Below are positions 20,238 to 28,873 of a stretch of 64,000 nt of DNA, piece by piece. The translations under genes and the position numbers were made by a program. Source of the stretch: Austwickia sp. (GTDB lineage: Bacteria; Actinomycetota; Actinomycetes; Actinomycetales; Dermatophilaceae); assembly GCA_016699675.1 (NCBI GenBank), contig CP064985.1:248001-312000 (forward strand), read 5' to 3'. How positions within the stretch are numbered: position 1 is the first letter of the stretch; the number at the start of each line of letters is the position of its first letter. The notes below the pieces were generated by a model, which was not told where the DNA came from, did not search any database, and saw only the letters and a list, made by a program, of their open reading frames with translations.

Positions 20238-21848
20238 TCAGGCCCGGCGCATGGCCTCCAGCGCCTCCGGCCAGCGCCGGCCAAGGGTGGCCCCGCCGTA
20301 CCGGCAGCCCACCCCCAGCAGCACGCCCCCGAGCAGCGGGCCCACCGCGGCGACCGCCGGGCCGGCCCAGGCCGTCCCCGTCATCGCGAGGACGAAGAGG
20401 ACGATCGTGGGGATGGACCCGATCGCCGCGAACGCGACGTTGACGAGTATGAGGAGCAGGCTGGCCGCCCCTCCCCCGCTGTTCTTCTGGAACGGATTGC
20501 CCCCCGCGGGCGGCTGCGGCCACTGGTAGCGCGCGCTCCCCCACGAGGCCCCGCCCACGCTGGCCAGCAGCAGGCCCGCGGTGAGGCCGAAGAGGGCCGG
20601 CGCGAGGTCCCACCGGTGGTTGATCGCGACCGAGGTGACCCACACCACGCCCGTGACGGGCGCGACGAGCAGCAGGTACGCGAGGGCCCGCCCCCAGCGA
20701 TCGGCGCTGCCCGCCACCCCCGTGAGCGCGTGCAGGGCGACCGCCGTGCCGTCGAGGACCAGGCTGTTGGCCACCACCATGCCCGCCATCACGGCGATGA
20801 ACGGCCCGGTGCTGAGCAGCATCGGCAGCGCCTCGGCGCTGCCCTCCTGCCCGGCGCCGATGAACACGGGAGCGACCATGAGGACGGGGATCACCGCCAG
20901 GGCGGCCACCTGCACCATCGCGCGGCTGTCGCGCCGCCAGGACCGCACGATGCGGCCGGCGATGGCCCCCCGCGGCGAGGTCCCGAAGACGCGTTCGACG
21001 AGCGCCGAGGAGTGCACCTTCTCGGCGTCGCCCTGTCCGCCCGGCGGCATGACCAGCGCCCGGTCGAGGCTCCACCGCCACCAGGCCGAAAGGCCGTAGG
21101 CCAGCAGCGCAGCCAGGAGGAGTCGAGCCGCTGCGACACCGTACCGGCCCTGCGCGAGGTCGCCCGGCACGGCCCAGGCCCACCCGAACGGGGTCCAACC
21201 CACGATGTCGGCGACGCCCCGCACCCCCGCCGCCGGGTCCTCGGCGGCGGCCACCCAGCCGGAGATCAGGCGGCCGACGGCCTGCATCCCCAACCCGATG
21301 AACATGCCCGCGAACGCCACCAGGGCCGCCACGTTCTCCTTGGCGCGGCGTCGGCCGAGGGCCCCCGCGAGGGCCGTGGTGAGGGCCCGGCTGACCAAGA
21401 TGCACGTGACCGCCCCCAGCGGGACGGCGATCAGGGCGCCGACGAGCCCGGCGGCCGTGCCGCTCCACGCCACGACGAGCCCGAGGCCGATCAGGACGAG
21501 CGCCAGTCCCGGCGCCCCGATGAAGGAGCCGGCCACGAGCCCCGGCACCATCTGTCGGGCGCGGACGGGCAGCAGGGCGAAGCGCGCCGGGTCGAGGGTC
21601 TCGTCGACACCGAAGAACACCAGGGGCAACAGCAGCCAGCACACGGTGAGAAAGGCGAGCAATGGCACGGTGATCGCGGCGACCGTGGCCGGGTCGCCCT
21701 GGCGCAGGAAGACCAGGCCCACGACGGCGGGCAGCGTCATCCCGAGGGCAAAGAGGTAGGCCAGCACCATCCCGAACGCGGCGGCCCCGCTGCGCCGGAA
21801 GCTGCGGGCCAGCAGCGTCAGTTTGAGACGGACGAAGAGCGCAACCAC
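20238..21848 (-). CDS. ABC-2-type multidrug/antibiotic exporter permease
   Basis: A 536-residue integral membrane protein with about 12 hydrophobic segments, in two blocks separated by a cytoplasmic stretch containing KVHSSALVERVFGTSPRGAIAGRIVRSWRRDSR. The arrangement (LLARSFRRSG start, paired with a cytosolic ATPase) matches large actinobacterial ABC-2 transporter permeases of unknown substrate. GTG start at 21846-21848 with GGAG ribosome site; it overlaps the upstream ATPase gene by 31 bp, so the two are coupled. The 140 bp between this gene and the ilv leader must contain the ilvB promoter; no clear -35/-10 pair could be assigned by eye. Confidence 0.88.
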   Translation of the reverse strand: MVALFVRLKLTLLARSFRRSGAAAFGMVLAYLFALGMTLPAVVGLVFLRQGDPATVAAITVPLLAFLTVCWLLLPLVFFGVDETLDPARFALLPVRARQMVPGLVAGSFIGAPGLALVLIGLGLVVAWSGTAAGLVGALIAVPLGAVTCILVSRALTTALAGALGRRRAKENVAALVAFAGMFIGLGMQAVGRLISGWVAAAEDPAAGVRGVADIVGWTPFGWAWAVPGDLAQGRYGVAAARLLLAALLAYGLSAWWRWSLDRALVMPPGGQGDAEKVHSSALVERVFGTSPRGAIAGRIVRSWRRDSRAMVQVAALAVIPVLMVAPVFIGAGQEGSAEALPMLLSTGPFIAVMAGMVVANSLVLDGTAVALHALTGVAGSADRWGRALAYLLLVAPVTGVVWVTSVAINHRWDLAPALFGLTAGLLLASVGGASWGSARYQWPQPPAGGNPFQKNSGGGAASLLLILVNVAFAAIGSIPTIVLFVLAMTGTAWAGPAVAAVGPLLGGVLLGVGCRYGGATLGRRWPEALEAMRRA

Positions 21849-22591
21849 TCCAGGCCCCCTCCTTCGTGCCCGGCCTTCGCGCCGACGAGCTGCAGGAAGC
21901 GCTGCTGCAGCGGCATCCCGCCGCGCACCTGCTCGGTGGGGCCGACGGCGAGCACGTGGCCCCCGGCGATGACCCCGACGCCGTCGCAGAGTTGCTCGAC
22001 GAGCTCCATGACGTGGCTCGACATGACGACGGTGCCGCCGGCGTGGACGTAGCCGCGCAGGATGTCCCGGATGCTCTCCCCGGAGACGGGGTCGACGGCC
22101 TCGAACGGCTCGTCCAGCACGAGGAGGCCGGGGGCGTGCAGCAGGGCGCACGCCAGCGAGATCTTCTTCGTCATGCCCGCGGAGTAGTCGGCGACGACCG
22201 TGTCGCCGTCGCCGGTCAGGCCGAGCGCCTCCAGGAGCTCCCGACTGCGCCGGTCCACCTCGCCGGGGTCCATGCCCCGCAGGAGTCCGACGTAGCGCAG
22301 GAGTTCCCGACCGCTCAGCCGGTCGAACAGGCGCATCCCGTCCGGCATCACGCCCATCCGCGCCTTGGCCGCCGCCGGATCGGACCACACGTCGTGGCCG
22401 AGGACAGCCGCCGTCCCGAAGTCCGGCCGGAGCAGCCCCGTGGCCATGGACAGCGTCGTGGTCTTGCCTGCCCCGTTCGGGCCGACGAGGCCGAACAGCA
22501 CGCCCCGCGGCACCGTGAGGGACAGGTTGTCGACGGCGATCTTGGTGCCGAACCGCTTCGACAACCCCGAAAGGACGAGGGCTTCGGTCAT
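21818..22591 (-). CDS. ABC transporter ATP-binding protein
   Basis: A 257-residue ATPase: Walker A LVGPNGAGKTTT near residue 40, Q-loop region MGVMPDGMRLFDRLSG (the usual glutamine is not obvious), signature DYSAGMTKKISLA, Walker B LLVLDEPFEAVDP, and H-loop VMSSHVMELVEQL. The signature reads YSAGM, not the LSGGQ consensus; such degenerate C-loops occur in DrrA-like exporters. Forms an exporter with the permease gene that overlaps its 3' end. ATG start at 22589-22591. Confidence 0.93.
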   Translation of the reverse strand: MTEALVLSGLSKRFGTKIAVDNLSLTVPRGVLFGLVGPNGAGKTTTLSMATGLLRPDFGTAAVLGHDVWSDPAAAKARMGVMPDGMRLFDRLSGRELLRYVGLLRGMDPGEVDRRSRELLEALGLTGDGDTVVADYSAGMTKKISLACALLHAPGLLVLDEPFEAVDPVSGESIRDILRGYVHAGGTVVMSSHVMELVEQLCDGVGVIAGGHVLAVGPTEQVRGGMPLQQRFLQLVGAKAGHEGGGLEWLRSSSVSN

Positions 22592-22637
22592 GTCCCCCAG
22601 TCAACACCGGGGCGGGCGGGCGAGGCGCCCGACCCGC

Positions 22638-24479
22638 TCAGCGCAGCCGGTAGGCGTCCAGCGCGAGGGTCGACTGGCCCAGCGCCGGGTTGGGCAGGGC
22701 GACGATCGCGACCTTGTGGCTGCCCGCCGGTACGACGAGGCGCGCGAGCACCTGGCCGTAGTTGTTGGTCCAGCCCGCTCGGTTGCTGGTGAAGTCCCCC
22801 GCGGGCTTGCCGTCGAGGTAGATCCGCCCCGGGGCCCCGCCCGGGAAGGCCGTCCCCAGGATCTCCATGGTCCGGCCGCCCTGCACCGTCGTGGTCCAGC
22901 TCGCCCCACTGGTGTAGGTCACCAGCGCCGTGCCGAACAGATAGCCGGTGGCCTTGACGTCGTACCAGCCGTACGGACCGGTGCGCGACAGCTGCCCGGT
23001 GGCTCCGCTGATGTCGACCGTCGTCGGACTGGTCGTGGTCGGCGGGGTCGTGGTGGGCGGTCGCGTCGTGGTCGTGGACGTCGGCGTGGGAGCGGACGTG
23101 TTCGTGGTCGGGTTCGCGACCGGCTTGCCGGCCGTGACGCCGACCGTCGCGGTGGTGTCGTTCTGCGCGGTCACCCGCACCGTGACCCCCCCGCCGTAGC
23201 TGGTGAAGCTTCCCCCGACGCCGAGGCCCCAGGTGTAGTCCGTCGCCGAGCCCGTCGGGCTGGCATCCAGCGCGAGGGAGGGCTTCGCCGCACCGGAGGC
23301 GTTGGTGTCCTCCCGCAGGATGCGGACGCCGCCGATCATGGGTGCATAGAGCAGGTAGTCCCGACCGGACCGCGCGCGGTACTCCACGAAGTAGGCGATG
23401 CCGGTGTTCGGGTCGATGACGCGTACGGCGCGGGTGCCCTTGACCTGCGACACGGCGTTCAGCGTCACGGTTGCGGTCCCGGAGGTCACCTGAGTCACGG
23501 CGGCCGAGGGCAGGAGTCCGGTGCGGTAGCCCTGTGGCGTCGACAGCGACCCGGCGTTGTTCGGCGCCGACGCGGCCATGACGTCCCAGGGGTCGCCGTA
23601 GTCCTTGACCTGGCACCCGGCGGCGCCGAGCGCCCCCAGCGAGGCATCCCCGACAGTGGAGCAGAGCAGCCGCTCGGCGTGCGCGAGGCCCAGGTTGTGG
23701 CCCAGCTCGTGCGCGAGCACCGGCCAGTTGGTGTCCGAGACGTAGACGTAGCCGCCGCTGTTCGGCGACGCACCGATGCTGCCCAGGCCGTAGGAGCAGC
23801 CCGACGAGGTCGCGGCCCGGGGCAGGATCATGACCAGGTGCTGGTCGGTGCCGGTGCGGAAATTCGTCCGGCGGGCGGCTTCCTGCCACATGCCCCAATA
23901 GTCCGAGCAACCGGCGGCGAGGTTCATCGGCGCGGACACCGACGCGGTCGTGAAGCGGACGGTGCCGCCGGACTGCTCCGACCAGTACTTGTCCGCGGCG
24001 TCGACCTGGGCACGGGCCTGCGCCTCGGTGGCGGCGGTTCCGGTCACCCCGGACGGGACGACGAGGGCGACGGTGACGCCGTGGGTCGAGGCGCTGACGA
24101 CGCCCGACACCTGAGGCGGGGCGACGACGGTCGTGGCGCTGGCCACGCCCGACGTACCGGTCGTGGTCGAGCCGCCCGGCGTGAAGCCGCGCTCGGCGGC
24201 GGCGTCGGCGCGAGCGATGCCGCGTCGATCGACGGTCACGCGCACGGTGGAGCCAGGGGCGACGTTGCGCACATTGTCGGCGGGGACGGGCACGAACGAG
24301 CCGTCGGCAACCTGCACCCGGCTGTCGGGGGCGGGTCCGTCGACGACCGTCACGAGGGTTCCCGTGAGGTCGCTGCTGCCGCCGGAGACGGCCTGGGCCG
24401 GCGTCGCCGCCAGCACGGCTAACGACATGCTGAGCAGGATCGCGCGGGGCGCCTGCGGGCAATGCGGGGCACGAAACAT
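22638..24479 (-). CDS. Secreted metzincin-type zinc metalloprotease (M11-like)
   Basis: A 613-residue secreted protein. The N-terminus has a signal peptide ending near ATPAQA. The protease domain contains the zinc site HELGHNLGLAHA (about residues 257-268) followed by the Met-turn YGDPWDVMAAS, which together define a metzincin; the spacing and the YGDPWDVM wording resemble gametolysin (M11). A later Ig-like stretch leads into a Thr/Pro-rich linker (about 35 residues) and a C-terminal ~110-residue beta-rich module (GPYGWYDVKATGYLF to ALDAYRLR) that looks like a carbohydrate- or surface-binding domain. ATG 24477-24479 has a GGAAGAGG ribosome site. The 219-bp upstream space shows no clear element. 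Confidence 0.9.
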   Translation of the reverse strand: MFRAPHCPQAPRAILLSMSLAVLAATPAQAVSGGSSDLTGTLVTVVDGPAPDSRVQVADGSFVPVPADNVRNVAPGSTVRVTVDRRGIARADAAAERGFTPGGSTTTGTSGVASATTVVAPPQVSGVVSASTHGVTVALVVPSGVTGTAATEAQARAQVDAADKYWSEQSGGTVRFTTASVSAPMNLAAGCSDYWGMWQEAARRTNFRTGTDQHLVMILPRAATSSGCSYGLGSIGASPNSGGYVYVSDTNWPVLAHELGHNLGLAHAERLLCSTVGDASLGALGAAGCQVKDYGDPWDVMAASAPNNAGSLSTPQGYRTGLLPSAAVTQVTSGTATVTLNAVSQVKGTRAVRVIDPNTGIAYFVEYRARSGRDYLLYAPMIGGVRILREDTNASGAAKPSLALDASPTGSATDYTWGLGVGGSFTSYGGGVTVRVTAQNDTTATVGVTAGKPVANPTTNTSAPTPTSTTTTRPPTTTPPTTTSPTTVDISGATGQLSRTGPYGWYDVKATGYLFGTALVTYTSGASWTTTVQGGRTMEILGTAFPGGAPGRIYLDGKPAGDFTSNRAGWTNNYGQVLARLVVPAGSHKVAIVALPNPALGQSTLALDAYRLR

Positions 24480-24698
24480 CCGTGTGAACCTCTTCCCATC
24501 CGTGGGGTGTGACGGCCTTCCCTGGCCGTCGGGCGTGCGGTGAGGTGACTCGCTAGACGGAATCGACCGCGCGGGTGCTTCGCCCAAGGTCTCCGGGCAG
24601 CCCGGATGTCCGGAACTGAGCTAACGACCTGGACGGCCGTCGAATGGCGTTGCCACGGGTGGCAAATCGGACATGACCGTCGACATGTGTGACGAGGA

Positions 24699-25226
24699 TC
24701 ACACCTCGTCCGGCGGGTCCTGCAGCAGAACGAGTGCCGAGGTGTCGTCGGGGAAGCTGGCCCAGGGACCGTCGTGCACGAGCACGCCGACCCCGGCCGG
24801 GGGCCACTCGGCCAGTCGCCGGCGCAGGGTCTCGGCCTCCAGTCCGGTGTGGTCCACGACCTCACCGGCAGTCAGCGGGACCCCCGGCGCGTGTCCGATC
24901 ACCATCAGGGTTCGCACGTCGTCGGGCACCTCGTGAATGGAGTCCAGGACGTCCTCGACGTCGGCGTCGTAGAGCCCCGGGTCGCCCCAGACGTCCTGGA
25001 CCCGCAGGCCACCGCGACGGAGTTCCTCGCACGTCTGGACGGTCCGAACGGCCGGCGAACACACGGCGAGATCCGGACGGACCCCCTCGCGGGCCAGTCG
25101 GGCACCCACGGCCTGCGCCACGCGCCGGCCGGACTTCGTCAGCTCCCGCTCCCGGTCGCCGCCCTGCGAGCGGTTCTTGGCCTGCGCATGGCGCACCAGC
25201 ACGAGCACGCGGGGGCTGTCCGACAT
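24699..25226 (-). CDS. SixA-type histidine phosphatase family protein
   Basis: A 175-residue branch-2-like histidine phosphatase. The phosphoacceptor motif is VLVRHAQAKNRSQGGD at the N-terminus, with CSPAVRTVQTCEEL (second arginine) and the distal histidine in LMVIGHAPGVPL. SixA-like proteins dephosphorylate phosphohistidines or small phosphoesters. It starts 7 bp after the gatB stop, so it is probably the last gene of the gatC-gatA-ATPase-TOPRIM-gatB operon. Its connection to tRNA amidation is unknown. Confidence 0.9.
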   Translation of the reverse strand: MSDSPRVLVLVRHAQAKNRSQGGDRERELTKSGRRVAQAVGARLAREGVRPDLAVCSPAVRTVQTCEELRRGGLRVQDVWGDPGLYDADVEDVLDSIHEVPDDVRTLMVIGHAPGVPLTAGEVVDHTGLEAETLRRRLAEWPPAGVGVLVHDGPWASFPDDTSALVLLQDPPDEV

Positions 25227-25233
25227 GCCCCCA

Positions 25234-26841
25234 TCATCCCCCGGCGACGCCCAGGGACTCCATCAGCAGGGCGCGCACCTTCGCCGCGTCGGCCTGGCCC
25301 TTCATCTCCTTCATCACCTGGCCGATGAGCGCGCCCGCCGCCTGCACCTTGCCGCCGCGGATCTTCTCCGCGACGTCCGGGTTGCGGGCGATGACCGCGT
25401 CTACCGCCGCCTGCAGGGCGCCGGAGTCCGAGACGAGCTGCAGGCCGCGGGCGTCGGCCACCTGCGTCGGCGTACCCTCTCCCGCCAGTACGCCCTCGAG
25501 AACCTGCTTGGCCATCGTGTCGTTCAGCCGGCCTGAGGACAGGAGGGCGTCGAGCTCCCCGACCTGCGCCGGCGTGATCGGCATCTCCTCGAGCTCGACC
25601 GAGTCGGCGTTGGCGCGGCGGGCGATCTCCCCCACCCACCACTTCTTCGCCGCGGCAGGGCTCGCACCGGCCGCGACCGTCGCGTCGATGAGGTCGACGG
25701 CCGCGGACCCGAGCACGTCGCGCATCTCCAGGTCGGTGAACCCCCACGCGGCCTGCAGCCGCCGCACCCGCTGGTCCGGCGGCTCGGGCAGCGTCGCCCG
25801 CAGCTCTTCGACGCGCTCGCGGCTCGGCGCGATGGGCACGAGGTCGGGCTCGGGGAAGTAGCGGTAGTCGTCCGCGTCCGACTTGGGCCGGCCGGCGGTG
25901 GTGACGCCGGTGTCCTCGTGCCAGTGCCGGGTCTCCTGGGTGATGGTCCCTCCCGCGGCCAGGACGGCGGCCTGGCGACGGATCTCGTAACGGCACGCCG
26001 CCTCGACGCTGCGCAGGCTGTTGACGTTCTTGGTTTCGGTGCGGGTGCCGAACGGTACGGCGAGCTGGGCGGCGCTGCGCCGATCGGCGGCGGGGCCCGA
26101 CGTCGCGGCGCGCGGCCGCAGCGACAGGTTGACGTCGCAGCGCATGGAGCCCTGCTCCATCCGCGCGTCGGACACCTTGAGCGCGCGCATCAACTCGCGG
26201 AGCGCGCCGACGTAGGCCCGGGCCACGTCCGGAGCGCGCTCGCCCGCGCCGACCAGCGGCTTGGTGACGATCTCGATGAGCGGGATCCCCGCCCGGTTGT
26301 AGTCGATCAGTGACGAGTCGGCGCCACTGATGCGACTGATGCGGCCGCCGCTGGCAACGTGGGTCAGCTTGCCGGCGTCCTCCTCCATGTGGGCGCGCTC
26401 GATCTCCACCCGGTAGACGAACGGATCGCTCTCGGTGGAGCCGTCCGGGCCGACGGAGCCCGGCACCTCGACGTCCAGGTGGCCGCCGTAGGCGATCGGC
26501 TCGTCGTACTGGCTGGTCTGGAAGTTCTTCGTCATGTCTGGATAGAAGTAGTTCTTCCGCGCGAAGCGGCACCACTGCGCGATCTCGCAGTTCAGCGCGA
26601 GGCCGATCCGGATGGCCGACTCGACCGCGGCGCCGTTGACGACCGGCAAGGCCCCGGGCAGCCCGAGGCAGACCGGGCAGGTCTGGGTGTTGGGGTCGGC
26701 GCCGAAGTCGGTCGGGCAGGCGCAGAACATCTTGGTGCGTGTCGAGAGTTCGACGTGCACCTCCAGGCCCAGCACGGGGTCGTACGCCGCAAGCGCCTCG
26801 TCGTACATCGCGAGGAGCTTGTTGTCGATGGGTGTGCTCAC
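25234..26841 (-). CDS. gatB: Aspartyl/glutamyl-tRNA(Asn/Gln) amidotransferase subunit B
   Basis: A 535-residue kinase-like subunit that activates the tRNA-bound Glu/Asp and channels ammonia from GatA. N-terminal LGLEVHVELSTRTKMFCACPTDFGADPNTQTCPVCLGLPG carries the Zn-cysteines (CxC...CxxC); KNYFYPDMTKNFQTSQYDEPI and TDYNR-like LIDYNRAGIPLIEIVTKP are conserved. The C-terminal YqeY-like tail ends VMKEMKGQADAAKVRALLMESLG. GTG start overlaps the TOPRIM-like gene stop (GTGA). In M. tuberculosis gatB is separated from gatA by pfkA; here by two other genes. Confidence 0.98.
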   Translation of the reverse strand: MSTPIDNKLLAMYDEALAAYDPVLGLEVHVELSTRTKMFCACPTDFGADPNTQTCPVCLGLPGALPVVNGAAVESAIRIGLALNCEIAQWCRFARKNYFYPDMTKNFQTSQYDEPIAYGGHLDVEVPGSVGPDGSTESDPFVYRVEIERAHMEEDAGKLTHVASGGRISRISGADSSLIDYNRAGIPLIEIVTKPLVGAGERAPDVARAYVGALRELMRALKVSDARMEQGSMRCDVNLSLRPRAATSGPAADRRSAAQLAVPFGTRTETKNVNSLRSVEAACRYEIRRQAAVLAAGGTITQETRHWHEDTGVTTAGRPKSDADDYRYFPEPDLVPIAPSRERVEELRATLPEPPDQRVRRLQAAWGFTDLEMRDVLGSAAVDLIDATVAAGASPAAAKKWWVGEIARRANADSVELEEMPITPAQVGELDALLSSGRLNDTMAKQVLEGVLAGEGTPTQVADARGLQLVSDSGALQAAVDAVIARNPDVAEKIRGGKVQAAGALIGQVMKEMKGQADAAKVRALLMESLGVAGG

Positions 26842-27497
26842 AGGAACCCCTTCCTCTGCAGGGCAACGCGGATCTGCGCCTCGACGTCCTGAAAACTGGG
26901 CGTCTCCCGGAGGGCAGCGAGATCGACCGTCGCCCCCAGCGGTTCGTAGATGACACCCAACGGGTTCGCGGACCGACGCCGACGACGACCAGATGGCGCA
27001 CCTCGAACGATGGTTGCCAGCTCGGCCTTCGGATCCGGAATCGTATGCACGCGCCTTGGCGGCTGAGAGATGGTCACGCTCCCCGGACTCAGCCCCAACA
27101 CCGCCTCCACGGCGGCGGTATCCGCCAACATCCAGGCTTCCGTTTCTCGCACGGGGATGGCGCCTACGACAGCCATGCCCGGAGTCGGCCCGGCCACACC
27201 CACGGCGATCGAGTCCACGATGGTCCGGCGCGGACGGTCGGGATCACCGGCTCCGTCAGCGTGCACGAACAGGACGTCTGCAAAAACCTCACCGCGGGCG
27301 AACCTCTGGATCACACTCGCTGGCTGGTTGCCCAGTCGCCCCGTCCGATCCAGGTAGACCGGGATCACCGCACCAACGTCGATCGCCTCTTCGACACCTT
27401 GGAGCAGCAATTCCTCGACGGTTCGCCGCAGCACCTCAGCGAGAAACCGCGCGTCTGTCGGTCCTTCACAGGCCAGTGCGAGCGCGACATATCTCAC
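26838..27497 (-). CDS. TOPRIM-like DUF4276-type protein, putative nuclease partner of ATPase
   Basis: A 219-residue protein I read as TOPRIM-like (DUF4276/RloB kind): an acidic first motif LACEGPTDARFL (Glu11, Thr14, Asp15), a second acidic motif VLFVHADGAGDPD (Asp81, Asp85, Asp87), and the family-typical AIPVRETEAWMLAD (residues 113-125). In OLD, Gabija and PARIS systems a TOPRIM domain paired with an ABC/AAA ATPase is the nuclease effector. That this gene works the same way is inference from motif and neighbour. Start GTG overlaps the ATPase stop (GTGA); its own stop overlaps gatB's start (GTGA). Base composition and codon choice look less GC-rich than gatA and gatB, suggesting acquisition. 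No catalytic proof. Confidence 0.72.
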   Translation of the reverse strand: MRYVALALACEGPTDARFLAEVLRRTVEELLLQGVEEAIDVGAVIPVYLDRTGRLGNQPASVIQRFARGEVFADVLFVHADGAGDPDRPRRTIVDSIAVGVAGPTPGMAVVGAIPVRETEAWMLADTAAVEAVLGLSPGSVTISQPPRRVHTIPDPKAELATIVRGAPSGRRRRRSANPLGVIYEPLGATVDLAALRETPSFQDVEAQIRVALQRKGFL

Positions 27498-28873
27498 GGC
27501 GCCTGCTCCAGGAGCGCCGCCGCTTCGTATCGGTGGATCTCCTGCGGTGCAGTGATCTCATGGAGGTCGAGACCCCTGGTGGCTTCCGCGTCCCGGGAGA
27601 CCTTGCGGACCCGGGTGACGCGACTGCGGACCCGACCCGACGGGCTCGGCTCGATCCGCGTCGACGAGTCCATGACCGCGATCTGACTATCGTCCAGCGC
27701 GGATAGCACGACCGGTGAATGACTGTTGACGATGACCTGGGTCAGGCCTTCGGCGTCATCGAGATCGGCGGATCCAGGGTCGATCGTCAGGTCGCGCAGA
27801 TAGCGGATCAGTGTCCGCAGCCGGAGCGGGTGGACGCCGTTCTCAGGCTCCTCAAAGCAAACGAGTCCGTGGTATTTCGGGTCGTAGAGGGCAGCGAGAA
27901 GGGCGAGTATTCGCAACGTCCCGTCGCTCGCGACCGTAGCGAGATACCGTCCGTCATCTACGCCGTGGACGACGATCTCCCACCGTCGCGTCTGCTCGTT
28001 TTCCCGGACCTCGATGCCCCGAACGCTGTCGATGAGTGACGCCAGGTCCGTCGAGATGTCGGCCAGTCGCCCCTTGGGTTGCTCAGGTGTAGTGGTCTCA
28101 GCCTGGATGCGGTGGAGCACACGGGCGAGGTTGGAACCGCTCGGCGTCAACCGCTCCTCGTCGTACTTCTCCCCCGGCAGCCGCAGCGCGATCGGGTCCA
28201 GCTGAAGGAAGCGCCAGTTGACGATCTCCTCACGGAGGGCGTAGAGGTGCCGAAAGTCGGCGGAATTCATGGAGGACAACACCGTGGCCTCGGCGGCCTC
28301 CGCGGGCCTCGCCCGGCCCTGGACGCCGTCCTGTCGCGTCTGGAACGCCCTCCCGCGACCCTCACCGACCGTCTCCAGGAAGGCTTGCCGGCGCCGCCCG
28401 TCTTTGATGAACGTCTCGATGAACTCCGCGCTCGGCTTCGTCGAGTCACGCCAGCGATCATGGGACCTCCGGAGGGGCACCACCTCCTCGTGTGTCACGA
28501 ACAGGCGCACATTGCCCTCGTCATCCGCCCGCTTCTCGACCGTGAGCTCATACCGCAAACGCGTCTGTGTCAGCTCCACCTCGGTTCCCCAAGGATCACG
28601 GACGCGTGGCGCGAGCAGCACCTCGACGGCCATCGAGATGACATCGACCGAGGTCCCGTCGCCACGGCGTCGGAACAGGTCGCCGACATCCCCCCGGGCC
28701 TGTTGCACTGCCGTGGTCAGGCTCGACTGCGTCGCCCGCTGGAGGAATTGCAGCGCGTCGAAGAAGTTGGACTTCCCGCTGGCGTTCGGGCCGATCACCG
28801 CGAGAAAAGGCGGCATGTCGAGTTCGAAGGCGTCGAATGTCTTGAAGCCCGAGATCTCGATTCGGGTGAGCAC
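27494..28873 (-). CDS. AAA/ABC-type ATPase (AAA_21, RloA/OLD-like)
   Basis: A 459-residue SMC-like ATPase. The N-terminus IEISGFKTFDAFELDMPPFLAVIGPNASGKSN holds Walker A (residues 28-35). A middle lid region follows. Near residues 310-345, SDGTLRILALLAAL (signature-like) precedes Walker B HGLVCFEEPENGVHP. NSHSPVVLSAL near 385 is the switch histidine region of AAA_21 proteins. Such ATPases pair with TOPRIM-like proteins in defence systems (PARIS AriA, Gabija, OLD, RloA). Its GTG start directly follows the gatA stop codon with no gap (TAG-GTG) and its stop overlaps the next gene. It looks visibly less GC-rich than the gat genes. Defence role is inferred. Confidence 0.85.
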   Translation of the reverse strand: MLTRIEISGFKTFDAFELDMPPFLAVIGPNASGKSNFFDALQFLQRATQSSLTTAVQQARGDVGDLFRRRGDGTSVDVISMAVEVLLAPRVRDPWGTEVELTQTRLRYELTVEKRADDEGNVRLFVTHEEVVPLRRSHDRWRDSTKPSAEFIETFIKDGRRRQAFLETVGEGRGRAFQTRQDGVQGRARPAEAAEATVLSSMNSADFRHLYALREEIVNWRFLQLDPIALRLPGEKYDEERLTPSGSNLARVLHRIQAETTTPEQPKGRLADISTDLASLIDSVRGIEVRENEQTRRWEIVVHGVDDGRYLATVASDGTLRILALLAALYDPKYHGLVCFEEPENGVHPLRLRTLIRYLRDLTIDPGSADLDDAEGLTQVIVNSHSPVVLSALDDSQIAVMDSSTRIEPSPSGRVRSRVTRVRKVSRDAEATRGLDLHEITAPQEIHRYEAAALLEQAP

